From Callaeas wilsoni (lineage: Eukaryota > Chordata > Aves > Passeriformes > Callaeidae), in contig VWPU01018943.1 in the NCBI GenBank assembly GCA_013398955.1, forward strand, positions 20,262 to 84,261: a DNA stretch of 64,000 nt, read 5' to 3'. The position numbers and the translations under genes are program-made. Under the pieces are notes generated by a model. That model saw nothing but the letters and a program-made list of their open reading frames with translations. It ran no database searches and was not told the origin of the DNA. Below, one piece after another: positions 12,501 through 24,500 of the stretch (its first letter is position 1; every line of letters begins with the position of its first letter).

Positions 12501-15500
12501 TCAGTGCTTAGTGCACTGCAGAGGCTTTGCTGATCCTTCCCACTCACGTAGAGGAGAGGGAGCAGCCCTGGGATGTGCAGCCAGCACAGCTCAGGATGAG
12601 TCAGGCTCAGTGGCTGTGAGCTGCCCCTGCTGTGAGTAGTGGTGTCCCAGTGCCTGTCCCTCATGCCTCCCACCTCTCATCCTGCACTCCTCTCTGCACC
12701 CTCTACTGCCAGTGCCAATTGTTGGATCTGCTCCACTTGTTAAAACACCAGGATATTCCTGGTTTGGGTGATCCCTGTTTCCCTGTCAGTTCAGCAGTGA
12801 AAAACAGCACAAGTGTTGGTCATGGCACAGGTGAGTCCTGACATTGCCTGAGCTGGGAAAAAAACCCAAATCAACCTAAAAATAAGAAAACTCAAGAAAA
12901 AAAAGGAGCAATCCAACTCGTTCCTATTTCCATGGAGGGAGACCCAGTATCCAGCTCTAAGAGATCTTTAAGGTCCCTTCCCACCCAAACCATTCTATGA
13001 TTCTGAGGGGCTGACAATGCCCAGCTCCCAAATGTTGGTCCCTGGCAAGATGATCCTGAGGAGCACAGGGATTGAAGGAGCCTGATGCTTTCACTGTGTG
13101 ATTTCTTGAATATGTTTGTCCTTCGGCCTCTCCCATATCGGAGGAGATTTGAGTAAGGTGTTTTTCACATCCATACTCTTTCTCCTGTATGCCAGAGATG
13201 GCTTAGATGCCTGTGGTGGATACACAAGGCTGTCTCTGCCCTGCTCTACTGCATACTCTTAGAAGAGTAAAGGTTTTTAATAGCTCTGAGACTTCATTAA
13301 ACATGAAGAGTTTGAAAGTTTTGAGGAAGGTGGTGGTAGTCAGTGAGATGTACCTTATGTTTGTGTGCAGGGAGGGACTGTAATTTTGGCACTGGTGGGG
13401 ACATGCCTCAAATCCTTGGGACAGTTCTGGGCCCCTCTTGGCAAGGACACTGAGGGGCTGGAGCATGTGCAGGGACGAGAACAGAGCAGGGGAAGGGGCT
13501 GGGGCCCGAGGAGCAGCTGAGGGAGCTGGGAAAGGGGCTCAGGCTGGAGAAAAGGAGGCTCAGGGAGGACCTTCTGGCTCTGCACAACTCCCTGACAGGA
13601 GGGGGCTGCCAGGGGAGGGGGTGTCGGACCTGATGGTCTTAAAGGTCTTTTTCCAATCAGTGTTTTTCCAATAGTGATTCTCTGATGCCTTTGCAGTCAG
13701 GCTGGCTGTACCTCTGCTGTTTTCCTGCTGCCATAAACCCCTGTCACGGCTTTGTAATTAAGGAAGTGCCTTGGAGGGGTTGGTCTGGGCACTCTGCAGG
13801 TTCATTTGGGATTTCATCCAGTCCTCACCCTGCTCAGTGCTAGCTAGACACCTGGGATTTTTCAGGTGTTACTGGTACAAGGTTTTATTTTGTCCTTATG
13901 GTGCTGCTTCTGAAAGCTAAGGAGCAGCAAAGTCTGTCTGCTGTGCGCTGTGGAGTGGCTAACAGCCATAAGTACAGTGTGGATTCCTCTGTGTATTTGA
14001 GATGTGGATCATGCCTCACCTGAGTCCACATACGAGGCCCGGAGGGCTTTGCCCACAGAAATCCCAATGTCAGCCTTCCAGGGGAAGCACATAATCTCCT
14101 CTGTCCCCTCTTCACTATTCAAGATGCTCCTCACTTTCCATTCACTGTCTGTTTCTCTTGTCTATTTATTTGCTTTTTTGGTGTTTTTATTAAGGAAATG
14201 GCACATTTTCTCCACCTCCACGCCGCCAAACTGTCCCTCCTCCAAAACCCAGACGCTCCAAGAAAGGTCTGTGTCACCTACTGCTTCCTCTTTGGTTTTT
14301 GCTATAGGATTACAGACTGCATTGAATTTTTGCTACTTGCTTTCAGGACCCTCAGATGTATGTCTCTGTACAACTGCTAGGAAGTGGAAAGAGAGCCCAT
14401 CCCTGTGCTGGTGTTAAGTTTTTAACAACAGTGGTGTCTATTTTATAGTTTTGGAGCTTGACCTCTGCTTCTTGTTACGTTCCTGAGTCCTGGTTACTGG
14501 TGTAGACTTTGAGTTGCATGAACAGTTTGCTTCTGTTGTTTGCTGTCTTGGTGTTCTTTTTTTGTTTGTCAGTTGTGTCGTGTGGTCACTGTTGGAGATG
14601 AGCTCTTACTGATGAGACATTTTCTTCCCCAGCAGGGCTGGACAAACAGGAGTACAAGTCTCAGCCAGGTGAGAATTGCTTTTCCTGGGGAGTGGGAAAT
14701 GCATGATCGAAATACAGATGTGTTTTGTGGTCAAGGCCCAGCGTGACACCCTGTGGTGCTGCTTCAGAGCACCGTAACAAAAGGTTTTAGTTCTTTTAGT
14801 TTAGCAGCAGGTGCAGAGTGCTTTGGTTGAGCAGGGGGTGCTCGCAGGGGGAGCACACACGTTGTGCTGTGGGAGGAGCAGGGCAGTCTCTCATTCATCA
14901 CGTGCTGTGGTCCCTACAATCCAGCAGACGCTGACCGGGTGCTCCCTCTGCTGAGGTGCATCATCTGTTGCTATCCAGAGAGGCCAAGTCTGCAAACCCT
15001 TTGCCAGCCCATCCGGTGGTGACCTGAAGCAGGGTTTAAATCCATGGATGTGTGTTTGCTGTAGCACCAGACTTGGCCTTTGTAGTCTCAGGGCAGGTCT
15101 GTAGGTAATGGGGCTGAGCAGGCAGGAGGTTGTGGATGGCAAGGCCTGCACTTCCCTGTGTGCTGCTCCTTGGCCTTGGAGGATAAATTTTGTAGCTTAA
15201 TAGCAGAACAACACTGTGCAGTGGGAAGAGAAATGTCCTTTCAAGACACTAGAGAGACAGCTGTCTTCTGTGTGTGTATATATATGTATACATGTGGAGG
15301 TGTGAGTAAATAGGAAACGTAATAAAACATTTCTGTACATATAGGCAGAGCACCAGGATGAGGGGATGGGGGGATGCCCCCACTTTTGTGCTTATGAGGT
15401 GATGAAGAAGATTGGAAAACTGCTTTACCAAATGCCTCTAAAATCTCTCCACTCAGTTTCCCCCAGTATTCTTTTTGTTCAGACCACTACAAGAATGGTG

Positions 15501-18500
15501 AAGGAGTTGCTGTGATTTGGGATTTTGTCCTAGTATTTCCATCTAAGAATATTTTATTTTTCTCCTGCAGGGCAGAAACATGAAGACATTGAAGCAGAAC
15601 TGCTGACTCCTCGCAGGATGGTGGCTGCCTTTGACTACAACCCTAAGGAGAGCTCTCCAAACACAGATGTGGAGGTAACCACCAGCTGCTCCCCCCTTTT
15701 CAGAGGTTTCTTCTTTCTATCTCTTTTTTCCTTCTCTCCCAAGACACTCAGAACTTTGGTCCAACCAGAGTCTCAGTGAAACTCTGTGTACATGGCATCC
15801 TTTAGTGATTAGACAGGACTGAGCAGATCTGGGACGAAGGGAAGCAGCTCCTGCTGGTAGCAACTGATTCAGGAAACACTCTGGGAAAAGGAAAAACCTG
15901 CTTAAGGGTTTGAAAGTACTTTTGACACTTAATTTGAGCATGACTTTTGTGTTAAGTATCTGTGTAGGTCTTTGTTCGAGCAAAAAGATTTAGCTCCAGT
16001 TTAATGGACTACTTTGCAAACTTGTTGTTTTCAAGCAATTCCTATATATAGAATCACAGAATCATGGAATGGATTGGGTTGGGAGGGATCTTAAAGCCCA
16101 TCTCATCCCACCCCCTGCCATGAGCAGGGACACCATCCACTAGACCAATTTGCTCCAAGCCCCTTCCAACCTGGCCTTGGACACTTCCAGGGATAGGAAG
16201 GGATATAGTCTAAACAGGGAAGGATACAATCCAAACAGTATTTTTGTGGGTAAGTCTGTTCCAGGTAAAAAGGTGGCAATGCAGAATCCTTTCTGCAGAA
16301 GGAGATGAGCACATGCTCTGTTCGCTGTTCCTCCAAGCTGTGTTAGCACTCTGAGCAAACATAAATAGGGGTTTGGGTTCACATCCTTTCCCTTCATCCA
16401 CATGTGAGTGTCTGGCCAACAGAGGGCACAGTTCGGGAATGCTTGCCTCCCAAGCTGTGTCTCCTGCCCAGAGAGACACAGCTGAGGACAGAGTGTTTTA
16501 GGGGTGGTGGAATATCTTGGGAGACACACAATATGAGCATTTATCCAGCCACCAGACACTTTGGAACCCTTGTCACCAAGGAGATGACTGTACTTCTTGC
16601 AGTGATTTGCTCTTCCTAGAACCTTTTTGGACAAGAGCTAAAATTACTGAAACAAGCTGGTGCAGTTCTGTGGGAGATGCTGCACAGGAGCGACCTGCAG
16701 CCTCAAGAGATTAGATTGAGGACTAGGGTTATAGTATGGTAAATATACTGGAAATAGATCCCTTCCAGCTGACGCTTGGGAAGTGCCAGAGTGTCTTGAG
16801 TGGGACTCAACCTGTCTGGAGCCTCCACTGGGCAGCTTTTTCCATTAAAAGAGACTGGTGACACCTTTGTCTTTAGCCTTGTGCCCCATGGAGCATGTGC
16901 TAGCGTGTCTGACAGGACAGAGGGTGTGACAGCAAAGGGTCAGTGTGGGCTGTGCTCGTGTTCTGTACCCAGGTTAAATCTCCCTGTTTGTATGCATTCC
17001 TGCTAGAGACTAATCCCTGAGTGCTGCATACTCAGGAACAGGCTCATCCAAGGGAGCAGGATTTGTGATTATATTTAAAGAAATTAAAGGTATTTCTAGT
17101 GCTTGCTGAGCTTGTCCTCAGTGCACCTTTCCAGAGCAGGTGGTAGGTACTGTTTTGAAGCCTTATTAAAATTGGTTTAAAAATAGGCTTTGCTCTTGTC
17201 TTAATTTATGAAATGCTTCCTTAGCAGTGAATTCCAGAGTTATCCACTTCAGTTTCCCTCCTGCATCCTGCAAGACTAAACACAGTGGGCTCCCTCCCTT
17301 GGAATGAGATTGGGCAAGAAGCTGGGGGGGGGCCTGTGTTCCTGGTGAAAAATTCCAGGCAGTGCTTCTCCTGTGACCTCTGTTCTCTGGCTCTTTGCAG
17401 GCTGAACTGACCTTCAGTGCTGGGGACGTTATCACTGTCTTTGGGTCCATGGATGATGATGGATTCTACTATGTAAGTGCAGGGCTTGGGAAGGTCCTAT
17501 GCTTACACTGGAAATTGTTGGAGTTCATGGGGAAGCAGAAAGCAGGGAACCAAGTATTCTGCTTTTGGGAAGAAAATAAACCCCTCTCTACTTAGTGCAG
17601 GGCAGCCTGTTTCTGGCACTCATTGCTCCTGCTGTAAATCCAGTATTACAGAAATTGGAGTGGTTTGGGGAAGGGACCTTAAAGCTTATCTTGTTCCACC
17701 CCCTGCCATTGGCAGGGACACCTTCCACTATCCCAGGGATCTAAGCCCTGTCCAGCCTGGTCTTAGACACTGCCAGGGATCCAGGGGCAGCCACAGCTGC
17801 TCTGGGCACCCTGTGCGAGGGCCTCAGCATGCTCACAGCCAGGAGTTTTTTCACAATATCCCATTCAGCCCTGCCCTCTGGCAATGGGAAGCCATTCCCC
17901 CTTGTCCTGTCTCTCTGTCCCTTGTCCCAAGCCCCTCTCCCGCTCTCCTGGAGCCCCTTTAGGCTCTGGCAGGGGCTCTAAGATCTCCCTGGAACCTTCT
18001 CTTCTCCAGGTGGACACCCCGAGGTATCCTAGCCTGGCTGCAGAGCAGAGGGCTCCAGCCCTCAGAGCATCCCTGTGGCCTTTAAGTGTTCTGAGTTTAT
18101 GAGTTGCCTGCAGGTTTCCCAAAGGCTCGCCTGCGTTTTTCTGTGCGCACACCAGCTGAACCAGCACCTGCTCAGAGCTAACATTTCACCAGGCACTCGG
18201 ACACTTGGGCCAGAGGCTGGAATGGTGATCCAAGTAAGCAGACACATTCCTGGGACTGTGCCTGTCCTCCAGCTGTGTGCCAGACTTGAGCCTTGGCCCT
18301 TGGATCATCCACCTCTTCCTGCATGGGAAACAGTGTGCATTCACACATCAGACTTGAGGCTGAGCTCCAGGTTAAGTCTGAGGGCATCACTGGGATTGTT
18401 TTGTTTGATCTTTTATCATGTTGGACGAACAGCATTGCTGGGGTGGGTTTTGTTTCACCTAGCCCCTGGCTGTAGACCTGGATTCATATTTGTAGGAATA

Positions 18501-21500
18501 CAACAGTGCAGCTCTGGGCCTCTGTGATCACAGATGCAATGCCTACAGGACATTGTACCAGTACTGCCTCATTCTTTAAAGACATCAGAAATACCAGGGC
18601 AAATCAAAGGCCTCTAGGGCACCTGTGGCACAGTCATATTCCAGTATGGTAGTGGAGATTTTGAGTTTGTAGAAATCACCGTGTTGCTGGAATACCTTTG
18701 TCACAGCTTGCTGCCTTCTCTTCTTCCCTTACTCTCTTCTGTGTTTCTGCGCTCTGAATTGTTCCACAACTAAGCAAGGATGTGAGTTATGGTTTTTGCT
18801 GAGGATCCTCCCTACGTGGGTGTGTTCTGGACTTGTCTCAGCCCACAGCCCAACCTTCTCTTCAGGGCACTGCAGCTCAAGTTGTTATTTATTTCTCCAG
18901 GAAAGCTGACGTGAGAACTGAATGTTGATCTTGCAGGGAGAGCTGAACCAACAGAGAGGGCTTGTCCCATCCAACTTCTTGGAAGCTGTCCCTTTGGATG
19001 GAGGCACGGCCGAGGAATTCCACTCAAAAGATAAAGAAGCTTCTCTGCCGAGTTCTGAGAGCCAGGTGAGATGTGTGACTGCAAGGCACTGCCATCCAGG
19101 CATCCATGGCATGCAGCACCCGTGAGATCACTGCACTTACTGCATGCAGCCTGTTCATCCATGGGAGATACCCAAGGGAGTGCTGGGAGCTCTTCCCAAA
19201 GACTTCCTCCTAGTGCAGAAAGAGGCACAAAACAACACCACCTGCTGGGGCCTCAGTATGGTCAGGTGGGCAAGGAGCGTTCAAATCCCACCAGCAAATT
19301 GTTTAGATCCGCTGAAAGGTCAGGGGAAATCCTACTGGAAGCAAAGTTCAGCCAGCTCCCCAGGCACATGAAATTCCTTAAATATGATTATATCCCTGCC
19401 AGAGAGTTCTGGAATTAGCAATGCCCAAACACCCCAAGTTAGATATATCTTAATCCAGGCTGAGGTGCTTCTGAATAAATTCAGAACACAGTGAGGAGTT
19501 TCCCAAACAGTACTGTGGGATGGATCCTATGGTTTCAAAAGCATCCCCCAGAGGCAAGGAATTCAAAGGTTAAATTAACCCCTTGCATTGTGTTGCTGAG
19601 ACTCTTGGAATAAAGGCTTAAGTGGGAGACTGGGGTTATGTCAGGGACTGAGGCCAAAAGTGTAGCAGCTCCTTTGTCCTTCCTGGACCTCCTGTGCTGT
19701 CTCACTGTGGAGTGGGAGGCAGGAGGGACCCAGCTTGGTCCCAGCTCACATGAGCTCAAACCTTCAGTCCTTCTTGGGAGGTTGTTGGCACTGTCATGTG
19801 GTGCCAGACCCACATGAGTCAGAGCAGGTTGGCTTTGAGCCATCCTTAGGGAAATAGGTGGCCCTGAATCCCTGAATCCCGCTCTGTTGAACTCCCCACT
19901 GGTGCCATCCCAACTTTCCTGCTCTCTGCAGCATTTCTTTACCTTTTTTTCATGCTCAGCTCTTCCTTTTCTCTGTATCTATCTCTCTGTCTTAAAATGC
20001 TGCCTGGTCTCCCTTCACCTCAGCCCCACCCCCTTGCTTCCAGGCATTCCAGGCTTTGTGGGTACAGAATTTGCACTCCAGCCTTGATGCCTTCTCGGGC
20101 AGAGCAGCCTGGCTCAGGTTAATGAGGTTTGTGGGCAGTTTGTTGGATCATCTTCTGCCCTCAGCAGCTCTCTGGGGTCCTTGTACTTCCCTGTTGAGGA
20201 TACTGGTCCTTGCTGGGGAATGACAGGTTAATCAGCTGTTACTGCCAGGGTTTAAGAGCCCTGAGGTCCCCCAAGTCTAATCTCCCTGGGGGTTAACAAG
20301 GGTGCAGAGTGGGGTTCTTTCTTCGGTTTCCCTCTCAAAATTATTTAGTCTTACCAAATTACTCATTTGTTGAAATAGAGGGTGCCAAAGGAGACCTCAG
20401 CCAGTAAAATAAAGGTGGAATTCTAAGTATAACGTACTGCAGATCTTCCCCTTCCCTCTGGCATCAACCAGCAGCCACAGGGCCTGTTTCAGATTCCAGG
20501 GGTCATTGTTCCAACCCCAGCCCGGGTCCTCCTGGGAACCAGGGGGAGTTCAGGTAACCTTGTCTGCCACTTGCAGATGTGAAGGGTTTGCAAAGCCAAA
20601 CCCACTTTCCTCTCTGCTCTCTGCTGCTGAGTTCAGTGGGTGACTGATTCCCTGGACAGCACTTCGGCCCACATATCCCTGCATGCTGAAGGGTGGAAGC
20701 TCTTTTCCTGTGTTTCATGACTTTTTTTCAAGTAGAAGTGCCTTTCAGGTGTGTTAAAAACAACCCATATAAAATAGACACATTTCAGGCTTGCCTGCCC
20801 TTCAAACCTTTCCATTTGTCTCCAGTCCTCTGTGCCTGAGATCCAAGGGAGCTTCCCCTTGCACTGGCTCTGACTTTTGGGTGCACAGAGCAGAAGCCTG
20901 TTTGATTTGGTACTTTTGGTACTCCCCTGATCCATGAACTGCTGCTCTCTGTAGTCTGGGGACTTGGAAAATTCAGATGATGATGAAACCAATTTTATTT
21001 GGGTAGGAATCAGCTCGAACTCCCTAGGCATGACTGTGCTTTGGCTGCTTCTCCTTCATGCCAGCCTGGCTCCTGTCCTGCTGCCTCCCTGCTTCCCCTG
21101 GATACCTGTCCTGGGGGATTCTGGCTCAGCCCCCCTGGCACTCCTCCCACTTGTGCTTTGCAATCCAGACCTGTCTAAACAGCTTCCAAACAGGAAGGGC
21201 ACTTTTGCCCCCTGTTCAAAGTGGTGTATTTACCCTGCTCAGAGCCAAACTGGTATTAATTAACTGCATTTAAGTGTGTTTAGTGATTCCTGAGGAGACA
21301 GAACCTGACCCCACCGTGGTTTTGGCTGTCACAGCAATCACAGCATCCCAGCCTGTGGGCAGAAAATCTCATGGGGAAGAAGAAAGAAATACCTCCTGTA
21401 GAACAGACATACTCCATATCCATCCCTGAGCTGGAATGAGCTCTTCCAGTGATACAGCCATGTCTGAAGCTTTCCAAATTCCTGTAGCACTTTCACCCCA

Positions 21501-24500
21501 CAGAGTTAAGGAAAACTTTCTTCTTCAATTTGCTGTTGGCAGAGCAGGCTCCCTGCAAATTCTCAGTCCCAGCTTGAGCCATGGCAGCTTAGGGGGGGAT
21601 GTGTGTGCACCATAGCAGAGCTTTGGGCTCTGTTACACCTCATTCCAGTTGCAACAGAAGCTTCTCCATGAGTGATTTTTAAATCACTTGTAACTTCTTG
21701 GATGCGATGTTCTCACCTTGCCTGTTCTTCACACTTCCCTTCTCCCTGCTGCCCTACCAAAGGCCTGAGAATAAGGACAATTTATTTCCAAATTGAACTG
21801 GGAAAGGTGGATAATTTTGAATTATTTCTGACTAAATCTTAAAATGCTGGCACCTGAAAAGGTGAAGCAATTGAACTTAAAAACTGACAACATTTGGGGA
21901 TTAGAATAAACAAACAAACAAACAAAAACAGCACAAAGAGGAGGATCCAAGAAGTTCTAGTCACAGCCAGGGCCCAAAACACTCATACTTACCAGCTCAG
22001 AGCAGCTGCTTTAATGCTATTCCTGCTGATGGAATGTTGTTCTATCAGTAATGTGCAGTTTCTGTCAGACTGATTGTAAAGCACTTTCAGAAAGTGTTTG
22101 ATTCTAATTGATTTCATGTATTTATTTCTGCCTGTGTTACGCACCTGGGACGGTTCTTTTCTTCAGAGAATGAGGAAGAGAAGAGTCCAGTGATAGATAC
22201 GAATGATACATAGAGAGAGCAACCATGTAAGTGTGTGAGACCTTCAACTTCCCACCCAGCCCAGCACCTCAAAGGCTCCTGCACCTGGAGTTGGCTCCTT
22301 TTCTTGCTTGTAGCTTGACAGGCTGGTTTGGGGCTGTGGTGGCAAATCCACCTTCAGGTCTGATGTCAGACCTTTCTCTGCCACCTGGGTTCTGTGGTAA
22401 AGACAAGCCATTCAGCACGTGAAGTGCAGTTGGTTGGAACAATTATCTGGTGGTTTTGGGGACCAGGATGGGACTGTGCTGGATATTCAGGTTTGGGAAG
22501 GACCTGCTTTGTAATTCCACTTGGCCTTTCTGTTCATATCAACAGCCAAAGCGATGTTTGGCCTTTGCCAGATCCTCCACAGTCTGAGCACACTTCATGT
22601 TCAGCCTGGGGTTTTTCCCTTCTGGATTTTACTCCTTCCTGAGAATAGTCCTGAAAAACCCCTGCCCTGCCCACCATCAATTTAAGAAAATAGTAACATT
22701 TAGTCCCTAAAACCAACCTTGTGTGGATAATTGTTCTGAGGCTGGGTGGGTGAGACTCCTGGTTTTGGGGGACAGCAGGAGCAGTCTTTGTTTTCCTTCG
22801 TTTCAGATGTGGTTTTCCAGAAATTGTGTTAATCAGTAACATCTGACAGAGCACTAAAACCACCCCTGAAAACTGACATCACTCTCATGTTTATCACTCT
22901 AATAACTTGTATGAGGATCTTGACAGAGCAGTTTTTCCTTTATTTCTCTTAGAGAAGAACCCCCAATTTTAGTATGATTTTTCTCTTACCAGATGAATCT
23001 GTGAACTGGATCTGTTGCTTTCCTGCCACACAGAGACCTCTGAGAATATCTGTCCATGTTTGTGTGTGTGAGGATGCCTCTGTGTGTGGAACTCTGCCTG
23101 GGCATCATATTCCACAGCTGGGAACCCACACCAGGACTGCCAGGCAGACAGGAAACTGTCACTTCTTTTTCGCTGTTTCATACTTGACAGTGACGTTGGT
23201 GCTGCAGTGCCCTCACTCCAGTAAATAATTGTGACTTTGCGAGTAGGTTTGGGTACCTGTCTCTGTTTGCACGGGGCTTTTCATGCACAGCTCTGCAGGA
23301 GAAGTTGTTTGTGGGGCCACTTCAGGTATGCCCTGAAACTATCCCACCTTTACCCAAAAAGTGTTTTTCAGTGGTGCATGGACAGACCCTCCACTGCTCT
23401 GACTGCACAGGGGCCTTTACATCCCTCCCACATCCCCCCCGAATGTTGGTGAGCCCCTTCTGGTGTTAGCCCAGTTCTTTTGGGCGTTTTATCCAAGGAT
23501 TCTTCATTGCACAAATCATAAATAGCTTCTGCAGCAGAACCTGGGGATTCTTTCTTTTGCTCCCAGCTAAGACAGCTAAGATGGCCCTCACCTGGCTTTC
23601 TTTTTCTCTTTGCCTCCATAAATCTTGCATTTCTGGTTGCAGGGGGTTCATCTGGGTTCATTCGCGTTTAGTCCCAGACTCCTCAGACCTGGCTGACACT
23701 TGGTTATCAGCACCAAGTGCTGTTCCTTGCACAAGGGAGCTGCCAGGACACACAGAGATTGCAGCTGCTGCTGCAGCATTGATTGGAGTGGACCTTGCAG
23801 GCAGAGTGCAGCTTTCCCAAGGGCCGTCCATCAGCACGTGTGACATCCTGCAGCATGTCCTGGGCAACAGCTGCCCTTAGGGCACAGTGCTGCACACCTG
23901 GAGCACTGCAGGAGTGCCTTGGAAAGCAGCATTTTCAGGTGAACAGAGAGTGTGAGCTTAGGAAAAGTCAGCCATGGGATTGGTTACTGTCATGGAGAGA
24001 GGCAGAGAGGAGTTCCAGCTCTGTCCTGTAGTTCAGGTAAGGGAGAGTCCTGTGGCACTGGCTCAGCTCAATGATTGCTGTGAGGCAGAAGCTGACTCTC
24101 AGCTTCATGGAGTTGAGAGGGTTCACAAATTCACTCCAAGACGGAGCTCCCTGTCCTCCTGCCCACTCAGGACTGACTCCACAGGTATTGTAAGTGCTGA
24201 GTCTGACCCAGAGCAGAGGTTTCTGCTCATCCTGGCCCAGGAGTGCTTCACTCCTGCAGCAGCCCAGAACAGCACAGCTTCCATCCGAGAGGGGAGGAGA
24301 GGTGACAGCCACTGGGTGCTCCTGGTCTCGCAGGAGGTGGGTACTGAACCAGCAGCAGGGTTACAGAGCAGGGCTGCTTTGACTTTGCACCCCAGGAGAC
24401 TTTAAATGAAGTCCCCACAGTGCATGAGCATGCCTGTGCTAGAGTGAGGCATCAAGGCTCTGCCTCTGCCTTATTCAGCTGCTTGCCCTGGACAGAGTGG

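Larger units (their letters stand above)
11964..14194. other. TSPOAP1 intron with two CR1 copies
   Basis: CR1 fragments lie at 12,930-13,005 and 13,362-13,685. Nothing else is recognised; 11,964-12,929 is unique-looking non-coding sequence. Confidence 0.65.
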
